Made by a program: the position numbers and the translations under genes
The notes under the pieces: model-generated
Seen by the model: the letters and a program-made list of their open reading frames with translations, nothing else
What the model was told of the DNA's origin: nothing
Database searches by the model: none
Shown here: positions 18,203-27,839 of the stretch, one piece after another
Numbering within the stretch: position 1 is the first letter of the stretch
How the letters are laid out: each line of letters opens with the position of its first letter
Source: Chitinivibrionales bacterium
GTDB taxonomy: Bacteria > Fibrobacterota > Chitinivibrionia > Chitinivibrionales > WJKA01
Assembly (NCBI GenBank): GCA_014728295.1
Contig: WJLW01000075.1
Coordinates: 94,071-158,070 of the forward strand
Reading direction: 5' to 3'
Length of the DNA: 64,000 nt

Positions 18203-18466
18203 ACTTTATAATAATACATTTACGTATCAGGTAAAACTACCGCCCCTTACCGGGAACGCTCAAACCAGGCCGTTCACCGGGTATACACAGCCGGCTATCG
18301 AAATTATAATCCTCGCGCTCAACATGATGACCGGATTGCGACAAAATTACGACTATTAAGGCAATGGATGCATTAAACCATTGAATGGAACGAAAGGTGA
18401 ACCCGGCCATTGCAAAAAACACCAAGATACGGTACAATATATATGCAAACAATAGCAGTTAACGTC
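18203..18466. other. Intergenic stretch without a gene
   Basis: Gap between the divergent glycosyltransferase and SH3-like protein genes. Apart from the promoter at its right end I see no coding pattern, RNA gene or repeat. Short open frames here have no ribosome binding sites. Confidence 0.5.
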
Positions 18467-18495
18467 TTGCATTCCAGGATTAAAAAAACTATATT
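18467..18495 (+). promoter_or_regulatory. Sigma-70 promoter of the SH3-like secreted protein gene
   Basis: TTGCAT (18467-18472), an exact 17-base spacer, and TATATT (18490-18495), followed after about 37 bases by the ATG at 18532 with AGGAGG in front. Confidence 0.6.
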
Positions 18496-18531
18496 GAAAG
18501 AGATAAATCCTATACAGATCAGGAGGCATTT

Positions 18532-18975
18532 ATGCGATTAACATTGACATCCTTTTTAGCAGTCTGTCTGTTTGCTGCGTCTTCGCTTGGGCAGAGCGCA
18601 AAATGGGTACAGCCGACCAAAAACGACGTTGGTGTATATAAAAACCAGAAGCGCGAGTTATACGAGCAGCCGATCATGAAAGTCGGTACGAATGCACGCA
18701 TGCAAGTGCTCAAGTCGACCAGAAATCACTACCGGGTCAAAGTCAACGGCGAGACAGGCTGGGTTGAAAAAAGAATGGTTGCCGCAGCCGCCAAATCAAG
18801 CAAGACCTACTTGTTCGAAGACGCCGAAGTTATCGGCTATCTTGACAATCCGACACCGGTATATATTATCGATGCCGACGATCAGGACAAAGATCCTATC
18901 AAGCTGGATCGTTCTTTTGCAGAGGCCTTGCGCGAAAACGTAGACCGTGAAACGGTTGAGCGCCAGGCCAAATAA
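18532..18975 (+). CDS. Secreted SH3-like domain protein
   Basis: Protein of 147 residues with a cleavable signal peptide (MRLTLTSFLAVCLFAASSLG then QSAK). Residues about 35-85 form a bacterial SH3-like module: variable start, YEQPIMKVGTNARMQVLKST, and VNGETGWVEKRMV, where the Gly-Trp pair is the family hallmark. The remainder is charged and without known domain. Such modules often bind peptidoglycan or cell-surface partners; the target is unknown. Strong ribosome binding site (AGGAGG), own promoter and own terminator make it a monocistronic unit. Confidence 0.8.
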   Translation: MRLTLTSFLAVCLFAASSLGQSAKWVQPTKNDVGVYKNQKRELYEQPIMKVGTNARMQVLKSTRNHYRVKVNGETGWVEKRMVAAAAKSSKTYLFEDAEVIGYLDNPTPVYIIDADDQDKDPIKLDRSFAEALRENVDRETVERQAK

Positions 18976-19000
18976 AGTCAATATTGCTTATCTCGATATT

Positions 19001-19035
19001 AAAAGGCAGTTCGGGGAAACCGTGCTGCCTTTTTT
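19001..19035 (+). terminator. Rho-independent terminator
   Basis: AAAAGGCAG...CGG, loop GGAAA, CCG...CTGCCTTTTTT: a long stem with a two-base internal mismatch and a T-run, 25 bases after the SH3-like gene. The A-run on the opposite side may let it also serve the minus-strand kinase gene that ends at 19062. Confidence 0.8.
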
Positions 19036-19061
19036 ATGGTTTCCGTATCAATTTCGCAAGC

Positions 19062-20747
19062 TTATTTGAATGTGGAATCCTCTTTCTTTTTCATCAGCAA
19101 GCGCCAGATTTTATCCATAAGCTCTTTGCCGCCGAATGGCTTGATAATGTAATCGTCAGCGCCACAGGCAAAGCTTTTCTCCACCACTTCTTCACTTGCC
19201 GAAGCCGAGAAGAAAGTGATTGGGGTATTTCGGGTTTCATCCTGGGTTCGCAGAAGTCTGCATACCCGAAAGCCATCCAGACCCGGCAAATCGGAATCCA
19301 GCAAAATCAGGGAAGGTGATTGTTCAAAGGCAAGCTTCAAGCCATCCTGCGCGTTGCTGGCAACGATTACTTCGAACGCACTTTCAAGCACCATACGGGC
19401 AACTTCGGTTGCTTCCTGACTGGCATCAATAAAAAGCAGGGTTGGTTTTTTTTCGACATTGCCGTTTTCTTCCTCGTATGCTTCACCATATTGACCTTCA
19501 AAATCTTCCCAGTCTTCCTCTTCTTCCTCATCGTCGATGCCGGGGATAATTGCACGAAGCGGTAATACGATATGAAATTCGCTGCCCGGGAAATCTCCTT
19601 CTATCGGGCCTTCGCTGTCGACCCAGATCTTTCCGCCATGAGCTTGGACAATACCGCGCACGATTGATAATCCAAGCCCTGTTCCGCCACCCATAAATTT
19701 TGTGGAATGCGTACTGTGTTGATTTTTATTGCCTATTTCAAAAAAAGGATCAAATACCTTTTTCTGATGCTCCTTGGAAATACCGATGCCGAAATCACGG
19801 ATTATGATGTGAAAACGTTTCCTCTCTTCCAGATGTATTTCGACTTCCACACGCGAATCATCCGGCGAAAACTTTATAGCATTGGTGAATAGATTGGTAA
19901 AGAGCTGATGCATGCGAATGCGGTCTCCGAAGAAACGCTGCATGCCTTCATCGTAGCTCCTGCGAAATTCGATTCGGCGGGATTCGTGCATATTCGACAT
20001 CTCTTCCAGCGCATCGTTGGCGATATTGGGCAGGGAGATGTCTTCGGGCTGGAGCCGCAGCCGTTTCTGCTCGATGCGCGTAATGTCAAGTATGTTGTTT
20101 ACCACTTTGTGAAGCCGGTCGGCAGCGCGGTTGATGTTCTCGATCATGCGCATCACACTCGCGTCAATTTTGTCGCGCATGCTGTCCATAATGATGTCTG
20201 AATAGCCTTTTATCGACGTCAGCGGCGTTTTGAGTTCGTGAGATGCGATGCTGAGAAAACTGGACTTAAGCTCGGTGAGTTTCTTCAGCTCATGATTTGA
20301 CCGGATCAGCTCGGTATTCATGCGCGCCATTTCGAGATTGGTCTTTTCGACCTGATCGGTTTTGCGTGCCTCTTCGGTAACATCAAGCAGCATGAGCACC
20401 AGCGAGTCGGGCTGGTCGTTATTGACAATGATAAACGCGTTGAGCCGGCAGATGCGCTCATCGCCTTCACGCGTGTTGATGGCAATATTGGTTTCCAGTT
20501 GCTCGCCGGCATTGAGCTTTCGCAGGATTTCCTCCCAAGCCATTCCTCTGCCGCTATGCATAATGTAATCCCCGAAATTCGCTTCCAATAAATGCGTCCG
20601 TTCGTCTTTCAACATCATTTCGCCGCATAGATTGATATAACGAATTTTACCGTCGGGCTCGATGACGACAATCGTAATAGGCGTGTGCTCAACCATGCGG
20701 GCAAGCAGGCTTATTTCGTTATGCATCGTTTCCGGTTGTTTAATCAT
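19062..20747 (-). CDS. PAS hybrid histidine kinase with receiver domain
   Basis: Cytosolic sensor kinase of 561 residues. A PAS domain spans about residues 10-125, then a short coiled coil. HisKA has SIASHELKTPLTSIKGYSDI (His near 178). HATPase motifs are NLFTNAIKFSPDD, RDFGIGISKEHQ and GGGTGLGLSIVRGIV. A highly acidic linker (GIDDEEEEEDWEDFEG) leads to a receiver domain, about residues 435-555, with Asp in LILLDSDLPGLDG and Lys in YIIKPFG. The 25 bp to the 291-residue gene upstream suggests co-transcription. Signal unknown. Confidence 0.92.
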   Translation of the reverse strand: MIKQPETMHNEISLLARMVEHTPITIVVIEPDGKIRYINLCGEMMLKDERTHLLEANFGDYIMHSGRGMAWEEILRKLNAGEQLETNIAINTREGDERICRLNAFIIVNNDQPDSLVLMLLDVTEEARKTDQVEKTNLEMARMNTELIRSNHELKKLTELKSSFLSIASHELKTPLTSIKGYSDIIMDSMRDKIDASVMRMIENINRAADRLHKVVNNILDITRIEQKRLRLQPEDISLPNIANDALEEMSNMHESRRIEFRRSYDEGMQRFFGDRIRMHQLFTNLFTNAIKFSPDDSRVEVEIHLEERKRFHIIIRDFGIGISKEHQKKVFDPFFEIGNKNQHSTHSTKFMGGGTGLGLSIVRGIVQAHGGKIWVDSEGPIEGDFPGSEFHIVLPLRAIIPGIDDEEEEEDWEDFEGQYGEAYEEENGNVEKKPTLLFIDASQEATEVARMVLESAFEVIVASNAQDGLKLAFEQSPSLILLDSDLPGLDGFRVCRLLRTQDETRNTPITFFSASASEEVVEKSFACGADDYIIKPFGGKELMDKIWRLLMKKKEDSTFK

Positions 20748-20772
20748 AGCTGATCCGAACGGTGTTAAGGTA

Positions 20773-21648
20773 TTACTCTTTAGTCAATTTATCAATTTCG
20801 CCTTTGAGACGGTCAACTTCTATGAAATTTTCCGATATGACTTCTTTGATCTTTCTGGAAACCAGTTCGAGCAGTTTGTATTCCGCCTCGTGCAGCTCTT
20901 CGTTGTGCCCGATGATTCCGATAATGGTATCGACATCGCCGGGGAAACGATATCCGGACATGAAATTTCTGAATTTTTCCTGAGCGGCGTCAAACTGTTC
21001 CGGCTTCTTGCGACTGTAAAGCATGTGCGGTATGTATTCCTTGAGAATACGCTCATCCACATCATCCTGACTTATAGATGCGAATGTTTCCTGCCGGGGC
21101 GCTTCACCGCGTTCGATTTGAGAAATAAGACTCTCAATTTCATTCTGGACTCGATTAATTTGCTGCTCACGGTATCGTGCCTGATAGAAAATAGGAAAGG
21201 CATTTACCGTCAGGTTGGCATTGCCGATCTGCTTGAAATGTCCGGAAAAGACGACATCTCCTTCCTGTGCAAGAATTTCCTGCTCTGAATGAAACGGAAC
21301 AATCTTGGCCGGTGTTGGAATCAGGTCTTCGAAGTCTTTCATGCTTTCGATTTTTTCACGCAACTTTTGCGGATCGAGTGCGGATTCCAATCCGTCAAGA
21401 CGACCGATAATTTCTTCAAGTCCATCTTCCAGAGACATACCCATCTCCGATTTCAGAAAATCCCGGAGGTTGCTCTGCTCTTTGAAATTGCCCTGCGCAA
21501 CCAGCAAGCCGTTATGCACGACCTGCGCAATGGGATGTTTAATAGTGAGCAACTCCTCAGGCTCCAGATCTATTTTGGCATAGACGGTCAAGCGTCCGTC
21601 AAGCATATCCGGATTGCATTTTTTCAACTCGAGTCCAAGAAAATTCAT
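20773..21648 (-). CDS. Uncharacterised protein with C-terminal coiled coil
   Basis: Not recognised. It has 291 residues, no signal peptide and no membrane segment. The N-terminal 45 residues are beta-rich (MNFLGLELKKCNPDMLDGRL...). Residues about 60-105 are helical and amphipathic. A glycine-containing beta region (EGDVVFSGHFKQIGNANLTV) is followed by charged coiled coil to the end (ELVSRKIKEVISENFIEVDR). The histidine kinase gene lies 25 bp downstream on the same strand, so this may be its partner or input protein; that rests on position only. Confidence 0.75.
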   Translation of the reverse strand: MNFLGLELKKCNPDMLDGRLTVYAKIDLEPEELLTIKHPIAQVVHNGLLVAQGNFKEQSNLRDFLKSEMGMSLEDGLEEIIGRLDGLESALDPQKLREKIESMKDFEDLIPTPAKIVPFHSEQEILAQEGDVVFSGHFKQIGNANLTVNAFPIFYQARYREQQINRVQNEIESLISQIERGEAPRQETFASISQDDVDERILKEYIPHMLYSRKKPEQFDAAQEKFRNFMSGYRFPGDVDTIIGIIGHNEELHEAEYKLLELVSRKIKEVISENFIEVDRLKGEIDKLTKE

Positions 21649-21853
21649 TCTGCAATCCTTTGGGAGGAGTTATACAGTATCAGAGCACTTCCGTCAGCAT
21701 ATACCTGTCGTGTATAGCTTTAGGTGAGTAAATTGTAATATATGTTACGCGGGATGTTTATAAAACCTGGAATTTAAAAAAATTAAATAAAATGTCCGAC
21801 AAAACTTGCGGAGCCGGATTCCGAAACAACCACGTTAAAATAACTACCCGACA

Positions 21854-21922
21854 GCCCGCCTGACCTTTCCTCAAAGCCCGGAATTGATCCGGTACCTGCA
21901 CAGTAATTCCGAATAGGCGGGC
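21854..21922 (-). other. Nested inverted repeats downstream of the phosphofructokinase gene
   Basis: In a 318-base stretch without a gene, GCCCGCCT (21854-21861) pairs with AGGCGGGC (21915-21922), and inside it CGGAATT (21879-21885) pairs with AATTCCG (21905-21911). It lies about 45 bases after the minus-strand PPi-PFK stop. It could be a 3' UTR structure, a small RNA or a repeat element. There is no clean T-run, so I do not call it a terminator. Confidence 0.35.
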
Positions 21923-21966
21923 CGTTGCTGATTGTCGCTGTTTTTGGCTTCAATTTGCTCGCGCGA

Positions 21967-23184
21967 TTATTTGTTGAGTATTTTTTTAACCACGGGCGCA
22001 GAGATTCGATCATACTGCGGTAAATCGCCGATAATCGGACGGGCGTAATTTTTAAAAGCCGTGGTTATCGATGAATTCTCAACATCAATAAATTCATCCG
22101 GCATCGACTTGGCGTGACGGGCAACCGTTTCGAGCGGGGTAAGGAAGTATTCGACAGAGTAATCTCCGGTTCGTCTGATTGCCACGCTGCCGTCAACATT
22201 TTCCCAAACCGAGAATTGCACGGCTTTTTCGCCGACTTCGCGTGCTTCATGGGCATCAATCGGTGAGGCAACTCCCAGAAAGCTGCGTTGCAGGTAGCCG
22301 AAGGTATCACATCTGACACGCTTGATGGAAAGCTTGCCTTTAATCAGAGCGGCCAGGGCATCACCCAATGCGCCGGTGCCGGATAGCTGCACGTTTCCAT
22401 GAGCATCCTTCTCCTGACTTTTCGTAAAAGCAGAGACAATTGGCTCACCTTCGGCATTGCGGACTCCCTCCGAAACAGCGACAACGCAGCGCCCATGCTC
22501 GGTGTAGATACGATCGACATCCGTAATGAATTTTTCTTCGTCAAAGGGCTTTTCGGGAACGTATACCAGATGCGGACCATCGTCGGGATATTTCTTGGCA
22601 AAGATCGAGGTGGCCGTCAAAAAACCGGCATCGCGGCCCATCACAACGCCAATGTAAACGCCCGGTATACTGCGATTATCGAGGTTGATTCCGGCAAACG
22701 CCTGACTGACAAACTTGCCTGCCGAACCGAATCCGGGACAATGATCGGTTACACGCAAATCATTGTCGATCGTTTTGGGAATATGCACGACGCGCAATTC
22801 ATAACCTGCTTTCTGGGCGTTTTCGTTGACGATACGGCAGGTATCGGCAGAATCGTTGCCGCCACAATAATAAAAATAGCGCACGTCGTGGGCTTTGAGC
22901 ACCTCGAAAATCTTCGCGCAGTATTCTTCATCCGGCTTATCACGCGTTGAGAGCATGCCCGAAGAGGGTGTCATGCCCACCTGCTCAAGATTGTGCGTGG
23001 TCGCCTGTGAAAGATCGAGAAATTCCTCGTCAATAATGCCTCTGACACCATGCAATGCGCCGTAAATATTTTCGATGCAGGCATATTTGCGTGCCTGCAG
23101 CACGGCTCCGACCAGGCTTTGATTTATAACTGCGGTCGGTCCACCGCCCTGTGCAATAACTGCTTTTCCGGTAATTTTGGCCAC
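21967..23184 (-). CDS. PPi-dependent 6-phosphofructokinase
   Basis: Interconverts fructose 6-phosphate and fructose 1,6-bisphosphate using pyrophosphate, so it works in glycolysis and gluconeogenesis. The 405-residue protein has the PPi-type fingerprints: a Gly-rich N terminus (VIAQGGGPTAVINQSLVG), YYCGGNDSADT, where Asp replaces the Gly of ATP enzymes, PKTIDNDL with the Lys that excludes ATP, and MGRDAGFLT. Start is GTG at 23184 with CAGGAG eight bases before. Presence of this enzyme is common in anaerobes that save ATP. Confidence 0.95.
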   Translation of the reverse strand: MAKITGKAVIAQGGGPTAVINQSLVGAVLQARKYACIENIYGALHGVRGIIDEEFLDLSQATTHNLEQVGMTPSSGMLSTRDKPDEEYCAKIFEVLKAHDVRYFYYCGGNDSADTCRIVNENAQKAGYELRVVHIPKTIDNDLRVTDHCPGFGSAGKFVSQAFAGINLDNRSIPGVYIGVVMGRDAGFLTATSIFAKKYPDDGPHLVYVPEKPFDEEKFITDVDRIYTEHGRCVVAVSEGVRNAEGEPIVSAFTKSQEKDAHGNVQLSGTGALGDALAALIKGKLSIKRVRCDTFGYLQRSFLGVASPIDAHEAREVGEKAVQFSVWENVDGSVAIRRTGDYSVEYFLTPLETVARHAKSMPDEFIDVENSSITTAFKNYARPIIGDLPQYDRISAPVVKKILNK

Positions 23185-23280
23185 GGGTGAAACTCCTGGG
23201 TTAAAGAATCTGGCAGTAGCAAATTATTTCAAAGGGAATAAAAATAGCACTTTTGCCGCCAGTGGGTAAAGGCTTGCGGT

Positions 23281-24144
23281 TCACCCATTGCCGCGGGGAG
23301 CAAATCTAATGGCTGTAAAAGCGCCACAGACAATACACAGCGATGCTGCATAAAAAACCGGTTGCGGAATTTCATGCAATAAGAAATAGCCCATAATCCC
23401 CGCAAATATGAATTGGCCCAGATTCAGAATGGAGACGATCTGTCCGCGCATTTTCTGCATGGAATAGTTGAGAATCGAGTGCCCGAGCACCGTCGGCAGA
23501 ACGGCCAGCCCCAATATAATCATGATTTCGGCCATGGTATAGGACATCTCGATATGCATAAGCGCGAATGGCAGACAAAACAGACCGCCTGCCCAATACA
23601 CCGGAACGACATAGACCCACAAGGACAGGTTTTTTCTGCTCCGGCGAGCCAGTCCCAGATAACAGGCAAACATCAGCATGGATCCAAAAGCCAGTGCATC
23701 TCCCAGAAATGTTTGCCTGCTGATGTGAAAATCGGCCACCCCGAGCGCAAGGATGCCTGCAGTTGCCAGGATCGTCCCCACCACCTCTCCCGCGTTCAAC
23801 CGCTCCTCGACAAGCACAATCATGATGAACGGCATGACCACGGGGACCATATTGACGATCAAACTCGCATTTGCAGCCAGCGTCATACGCGCGGCAACGA
23901 TCCAGCTCATGAAATGCAGACCGAGCAGTATGCCGGGCAGCCAGGCAGCTTTAATCAGCTTTGCGACCGAAATGTCCGGAGACGAACGGAGTTCTCCGAC
24001 ACACAGGGGAGTAAGCATCGCCGCTGCGATGAGCTGGCGCGACGCTGCCAGCACAAAGGGATGAACCGCGCTGACTTTAATGAGAATAACGGCAGTCGAG
24101 CACATGTAAACACCGAACAGAAGCAGCAAATAGCGATACACCAT
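23281..24144 (-). CDS. EamA/DMT family transporter
   Basis: Inner-membrane protein of 287 residues with ten predicted hydrophobic segments in two repeated halves, each an EamA domain. Typical pieces are LLFGVYMCSTAVILIKVSAV at the start, ARMTLAANASLIVNMVPVVM at the first repeat end, and LPTVLGHSILNYSMQKMRGQ in the second half. The family exports amino acids and other small metabolites; the substrate is not predictable. It starts 10 bp after the FHA/sigma-54 regulator stop on the same strand and is probably the last gene of that operon. Confidence 0.88.
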   Translation of the reverse strand: MVYRYLLLLFGVYMCSTAVILIKVSAVHPFVLAASRQLIAAAMLTPLCVGELRSSPDISVAKLIKAAWLPGILLGLHFMSWIVAARMTLAANASLIVNMVPVVMPFIMIVLVEERLNAGEVVGTILATAGILALGVADFHISRQTFLGDALAFGSMLMFACYLGLARRSRKNLSLWVYVVPVYWAGGLFCLPFALMHIEMSYTMAEIMIILGLAVLPTVLGHSILNYSMQKMRGQIVSILNLGQFIFAGIMGYFLLHEIPQPVFYAASLCIVCGAFTAIRFAPRGNG

Positions 24145-24153
24145 GAAGCTGAT

Positions 24154-25914
24154 CTACGCCTGCGCCGATGATGGTTCTTCATCTTTGTTCACCTGGGCCA
24201 GGTATCTGAAAAACGAACTGCGGCTCATTCCCAGCAACCTCGCCGCTTTTTCCCGGTTCCCGTCACTGGCCCCCAGGGCTCGTTTGATCAGCTTCAATTG
24301 ATATTCTTTTGTCGCGTCCTCGAAATTCAATACCTTATCGGTATGATCCCGGAAATCAATTTTAATCAGCGGCTCGCGTGCGGAGAGGACTGCCTTGTGC
24401 ACCAACGACGACAGTTCACGTACATTGCCCGGCCATTCATAGTACAGCATGGCCTTCAGGGTTGCGGGATGAAAATCGACGACCTGCTTGTGCGGGTATT
24501 TTGCTTTGTAGTGCTCGAGGAAGAAATAGGCCAGTAATTGTATATCGTTCCCCCTGTTTCGCAGTGGCGGTATGTCTATTGTGTACTGGTTCAATCTGAA
24601 ATAGAGATCCTTGCGAAAGCTGCCTTCCGCGACCATCTTATCGAGATTGCGATTGGTGGCGCAGATGATACGCACATCGACCGTCTGTTCACTGGATGCA
24701 CCCACCGAGCGAATGGCGCCAACTTCAAGCGTGCGCAAGAGCTTGGCCTGCAAGCCAACATCCATTTCACTGATTTCGTCCAGAAATAAAGTTCCCCCGT
24801 CGGCTTCGGCGAAAAGACCGCGATGATCCTTAACCGCACCGGTAAAAGCGCCCCGCTTGTGGCCGTAGAGTTCGGATTCGAGCAACTCACCGCGCAGCGA
24901 ACTGCAGTTGACCGGCACAAATGAGTTGTCTTTGCGCATACTGTGCTTATGAATAATCTGGGCAAGGACATCTTTACCGGCGCCGGTTTCGCCCTGAAGC
25001 AAGACACTAATATCCGCCTGGGCGACCGCATGGACGTCTTCCAAGACCCTGACCATCACATCCGAGGAGGCGATGATGTTGTCTTCACCCACATATTCGG
25101 AGAGCTTGTGAATGGTGCTGTTCTGCTGGGTTATGAATTCAACATGCCGGATGAGCATAGCAGCGTTCATGGCAAAAATATTCAAGGTTGCCAGATCCGC
25201 CCGGTCGAACGAGACGGCCGGAGATTTAGAGCCGATATACACAACCCCGGAAACGTTGCCGGCAATTTTTAACGGAGCACAGAGCACGGATTTGAGCTGC
25301 AGATCGGTGATGCTCTGCGCCGACGCAAATTTCGGATCGCTCAGAGCGTTGGCGATAACAATGCCTTCCTGTGATGCCAGCACTTCCTGTACAATCGTGT
25401 CACTGAACCGCTCTTGCGGCTTCTCGACACCGGATGAAACAAACAGCACCGGATTTTTATCAGGGTCGAGCACGAAAATAAAAGCTTCTTCGCCGCCCAC
25501 TATGTCAAGCAGGCTTTCGATCAGCCGGTGCAGAAGCTTCTGCAAATTGCGCTCGCGTCCCACCGCCTCGCAAAAGCGTTGAAAGCTCGGCAGCAATTTC
25601 GTTTCATCCGCACTGCCGGACGCCGGGGCGTCATCCTTAAGGTCGAGCACAAAAACGTCCGAGCCGATTTCGAGGCGATCGCCCGGGAGCAGGCCCGATG
25701 TCTTCACTTTCTTTCCATTGACTTTCACCACAGCCGATTTCATGGTCTCCAGCAAAACCGCATCATGCCCGATTTCCAGCTTGCACGCAATTGCGGGAAC
25801 ATCTGAGCCGCAAAGGCGGATATCGTTTTCTTCGTCCGTACCCAGGCAGAAAAGTGATTTGTCAAGAATAACCGTGTCCACGCAATCCGCGGCAAAGTGT
25901 CGCAATGCTTTCAT
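24154..25914 (-). CDS. FHA-GAF sigma-54-dependent transcriptional regulator
   Basis: Enhancer-binding protein of 586 residues. An FHA domain (about 10-100) would read phosphothreonine; a GAF domain (about 120-275) senses a ligand. The AAA+ domain has Walker A GETGAGKDV, the sigma-54 contact loop GAFTGA, and DEISEM. The Fis-type helix-turn-helix NREKAARLLGMSRSSFFRYL is at the end. Start at 25914 gives MKALRHFAADCVDT and overlaps the lipoprotein stop by ATGA. A Ser/Thr kinase at the other end of the cluster is the obvious source of the phosphothreonine signal. Confidence 0.92.
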   Translation of the reverse strand: MKALRHFAADCVDTVILDKSLFCLGTDEENDIRLCGSDVPAIACKLEIGHDAVLLETMKSAVVKVNGKKVKTSGLLPGDRLEIGSDVFVLDLKDDAPASGSADETKLLPSFQRFCEAVGRERNLQKLLHRLIESLLDIVGGEEAFIFVLDPDKNPVLFVSSGVEKPQERFSDTIVQEVLASQEGIVIANALSDPKFASAQSITDLQLKSVLCAPLKIAGNVSGVVYIGSKSPAVSFDRADLATLNIFAMNAAMLIRHVEFITQQNSTIHKLSEYVGEDNIIASSDVMVRVLEDVHAVAQADISVLLQGETGAGKDVLAQIIHKHSMRKDNSFVPVNCSSLRGELLESELYGHKRGAFTGAVKDHRGLFAEADGGTLFLDEISEMDVGLQAKLLRTLEVGAIRSVGASSEQTVDVRIICATNRNLDKMVAEGSFRKDLYFRLNQYTIDIPPLRNRGNDIQLLAYFFLEHYKAKYPHKQVVDFHPATLKAMLYYEWPGNVRELSSLVHKAVLSAREPLIKIDFRDHTDKVLNFEDATKEYQLKLIKRALGASDGNREKAARLLGMSRSSFFRYLAQVNKDEEPSSAQA

Positions 25915-26888
25915 GGCAGAAATAATTCTCCCTGCTGAAGTTCGAAATCCAGAAACGTACACATTATCCGGCTGGCGCCGGTGACGGCAAGCTTAATATA
26001 GATATAGGTGGTGTCGGCCGGCTCAATCCAGCCGACGTGCGGAAACTCCTCGTATTCGCCCAGCAACGGCTTGTGCCAGACCCGGAAGGTACTGTCTTGT
26101 CTGGAGAATTTGATGGGCCCGTATTCATATCCGCTTAGATTAGATACCGTCGCCGATCCCCGCGGATCAAAAAGAGTATAGCTCATCGAGCGCCCTTGCA
26201 TGCCGACGGTGAACCGTGATCCGCTGCCGGCATATTCATTGGTATCGAGCGTATCGGTGCAGAAAAACTTCAAATCGAAACTGCCGACATTCGAATGCAG
26301 CAACCAGTAGTCAATCTCCCAGGTAAAGTCGCCGACCAGGCCGAATTTACTCAATAGATAGAAGGTTACTCTCCGGGTCTCACCGCCGGCCGGCTCAAAA
26401 TAGCATTGCGTACCATAGCCCAGTTGCGGGGCCGGCGGCCCAAGCGATGTCCATGCTCCCTGGGTATCCTGGAGCGTTATCCACCAGGCATCACGGGCCG
26501 GATACGCCAGACTGTCGCGACAGACAACCTTGAGCACATACGGCACTTCCAGTGCTGCCTGCCATTGGTCAAGGATCACCAGCGTGTCGGCATAAGGATA
26601 GCCGATGCGATTCGTTGCATAAAACAGCTCCAGTCTCTTTTTGTCGAGCAGCGTGTCATGCAAAACAAAGCTGCCGGGCCAGGACGCCGTGTCCAGGTTT
26701 AAAATCGAATCATTGAAATCCTGCACCTGCACACTGAACGCAAAGGAGTCCGGCCAGGAAACAACGGATGTATCCGCAGCAGACAATTGCGCAAGATCGG
26801 GCAGATCATTTTGAATCGGCATACCGGTATCGTGCATGCACGACAGCACCATTGCAAGCAGAGTCACCACAACAATACATTTGGCCAT
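25911..26888 (-). CDS. Putative lipoprotein, uncharacterised
   Basis: Protein of 325 residues with a lipoprotein signal (AKCIVVVTLLAMVLSC, lipobox VLSC). The rest is beta-rich with many aromatic and Asp residues (PADTTYIYIKLAVTGASRIM near the end) and could be one or more Ig-like or jelly-roll sandwiches. No domain recognised. It lies between the TPR-like protein and the sigma-54 regulator, overlapping the latter by four bases, so it belongs to the kinase/FHA operon, perhaps as its envelope-side component. Confidence 0.75.
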   Translation of the reverse strand: MAKCIVVVTLLAMVLSCMHDTGMPIQNDLPDLAQLSAADTSVVSWPDSFAFSVQVQDFNDSILNLDTASWPGSFVLHDTLLDKKRLELFYATNRIGYPYADTLVILDQWQAALEVPYVLKVVCRDSLAYPARDAWWITLQDTQGAWTSLGPPAPQLGYGTQCYFEPAGGETRRVTFYLLSKFGLVGDFTWEIDYWLLHSNVGSFDLKFFCTDTLDTNEYAGSGSRFTVGMQGRSMSYTLFDPRGSATVSNLSGYEYGPIKFSRQDSTFRVWHKPLLGEYEEFPHVGWIEPADTTYIYIKLAVTGASRIMCTFLDFELQQGELFLP

Positions 26889-26892
26889 AATC

Positions 26893-27765
26893 CTAAAACC
26901 TTACCTTAAGTGCAATGCTGCAAAATAGCGGATACACTCCGACTTCCAGGGCCAGAATACCATCACGTTGCCGCCGGCGTACAAGTGAGCGATACATGAA
27001 AAAAGCGCCGGTTGCGGCGCACGTCAGCGTGATCACCCCCAGCGAGTTGGCTATATAATCGCTCGATCGGATTTCTTTCTTCAATCGCCGGTATTCCTCG
27101 AGATAACCGCTGTCTCTGGCCGTTTCAAAATCGGCGTACAACTCATCGGCCCGACGCCATTCCAACACTGCAAAAGCGCCGGTTGCGGCAGACGCGAGCA
27201 GCGAGCTCAACCCGAGTATAAACGCGGACCGGGATCGTGACTCTAATTCACTGATATGCTTCTGGCGCGCAATATTCTGCGACAATTCGATTTCTTTTGC
27301 CGAAAGCAGGGAATCGACCTGCGCCTGTTGCGCTTCCCGCAGCTTCTGCTCGTTGATCGTCCCGGCAAAAAGCTCGTACATGGGATCGGTAACAAAGTCC
27401 CTTTTCAGGCTGATAGTCGAATCTTGCTCCCAGGCGAGTTCAAACTGCCGTTTCGCCATCCCGAGTTCCTCTCTGGAAAAGTAGGCTACACCCAGATAAG
27501 CCCGCAACGATGCAACACAGTGAGGTGACATTGAATCGGTAACCACCAAATCAAACGGTTCGAGCTTTTCAATAATCTGATTATACTCTCCCCATTCGAA
27601 ATGCCTGGTTATTTCGGCACAAAATGAACGAGGTTCGCTAAGCGAAACGCACAACGTAACTGCCGGCAGAAAAGCCAGCATGCACACACCCGCCACTATT
27701 GCCAAAAAGCAGCGGCCCGATATTTTGACACCCACGCTGAACATTTCACGATTAGAGTTCACCAT
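26893..27765 (-). CDS. Membrane protein with TPR-like N-terminal half, uncharacterised
   Basis: Protein of 290 residues. An N-terminal hydrophobic segment (FLAIVAGVCMLAFLPAVTL) acts as signal or anchor. Residues about 45-110 show a TPR-like pattern (ITRHFEWGEYNQIIEKLEPF, LGVAYFSREELGMAKRQFEL). A coiled-coil segment follows (about 135-165), then two further hydrophobic segments (AFILGLSSLLASAATGAFAV and SLGVITLTCAATGAFFMYRS). It ends 4 bp before the lipoprotein gene. Architecture resembles envelope assembly factors, but no function can be assigned. Confidence 0.72.
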   Translation of the reverse strand: MVNSNREMFSVGVKISGRCFLAIVAGVCMLAFLPAVTLCVSLSEPRSFCAEITRHFEWGEYNQIIEKLEPFDLVVTDSMSPHCVASLRAYLGVAYFSREELGMAKRQFELAWEQDSTISLKRDFVTDPMYELFAGTINEQKLREAQQAQVDSLLSAKEIELSQNIARQKHISELESRSRSAFILGLSSLLASAATGAFAVLEWRRADELYADFETARDSGYLEEYRRLKKEIRSSDYIANSLGVITLTCAATGAFFMYRSLVRRRQRDGILALEVGVYPLFCSIALKVRF

Positions 27766-27839
27766 TCAAAAATATTACCAATTGAACCGATTAAGCAAAG
27801 AATCGCCCGGGCATCCGGTTCCACAGAGACGTCCCGAAT

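Noticed and set aside
21783..22013. Seventy-six-codon open frame after the PPi-PFK gene
   Set aside because: Overlaps the conserved C terminus of the kinase in another frame and consists mainly of the inverted-repeat region.
23413..24171. Open frame of 252 codons opposite the EamA gene
   Set aside because: Reads as His/Gln/Arg-rich mirror of a membrane protein; no independent motif.
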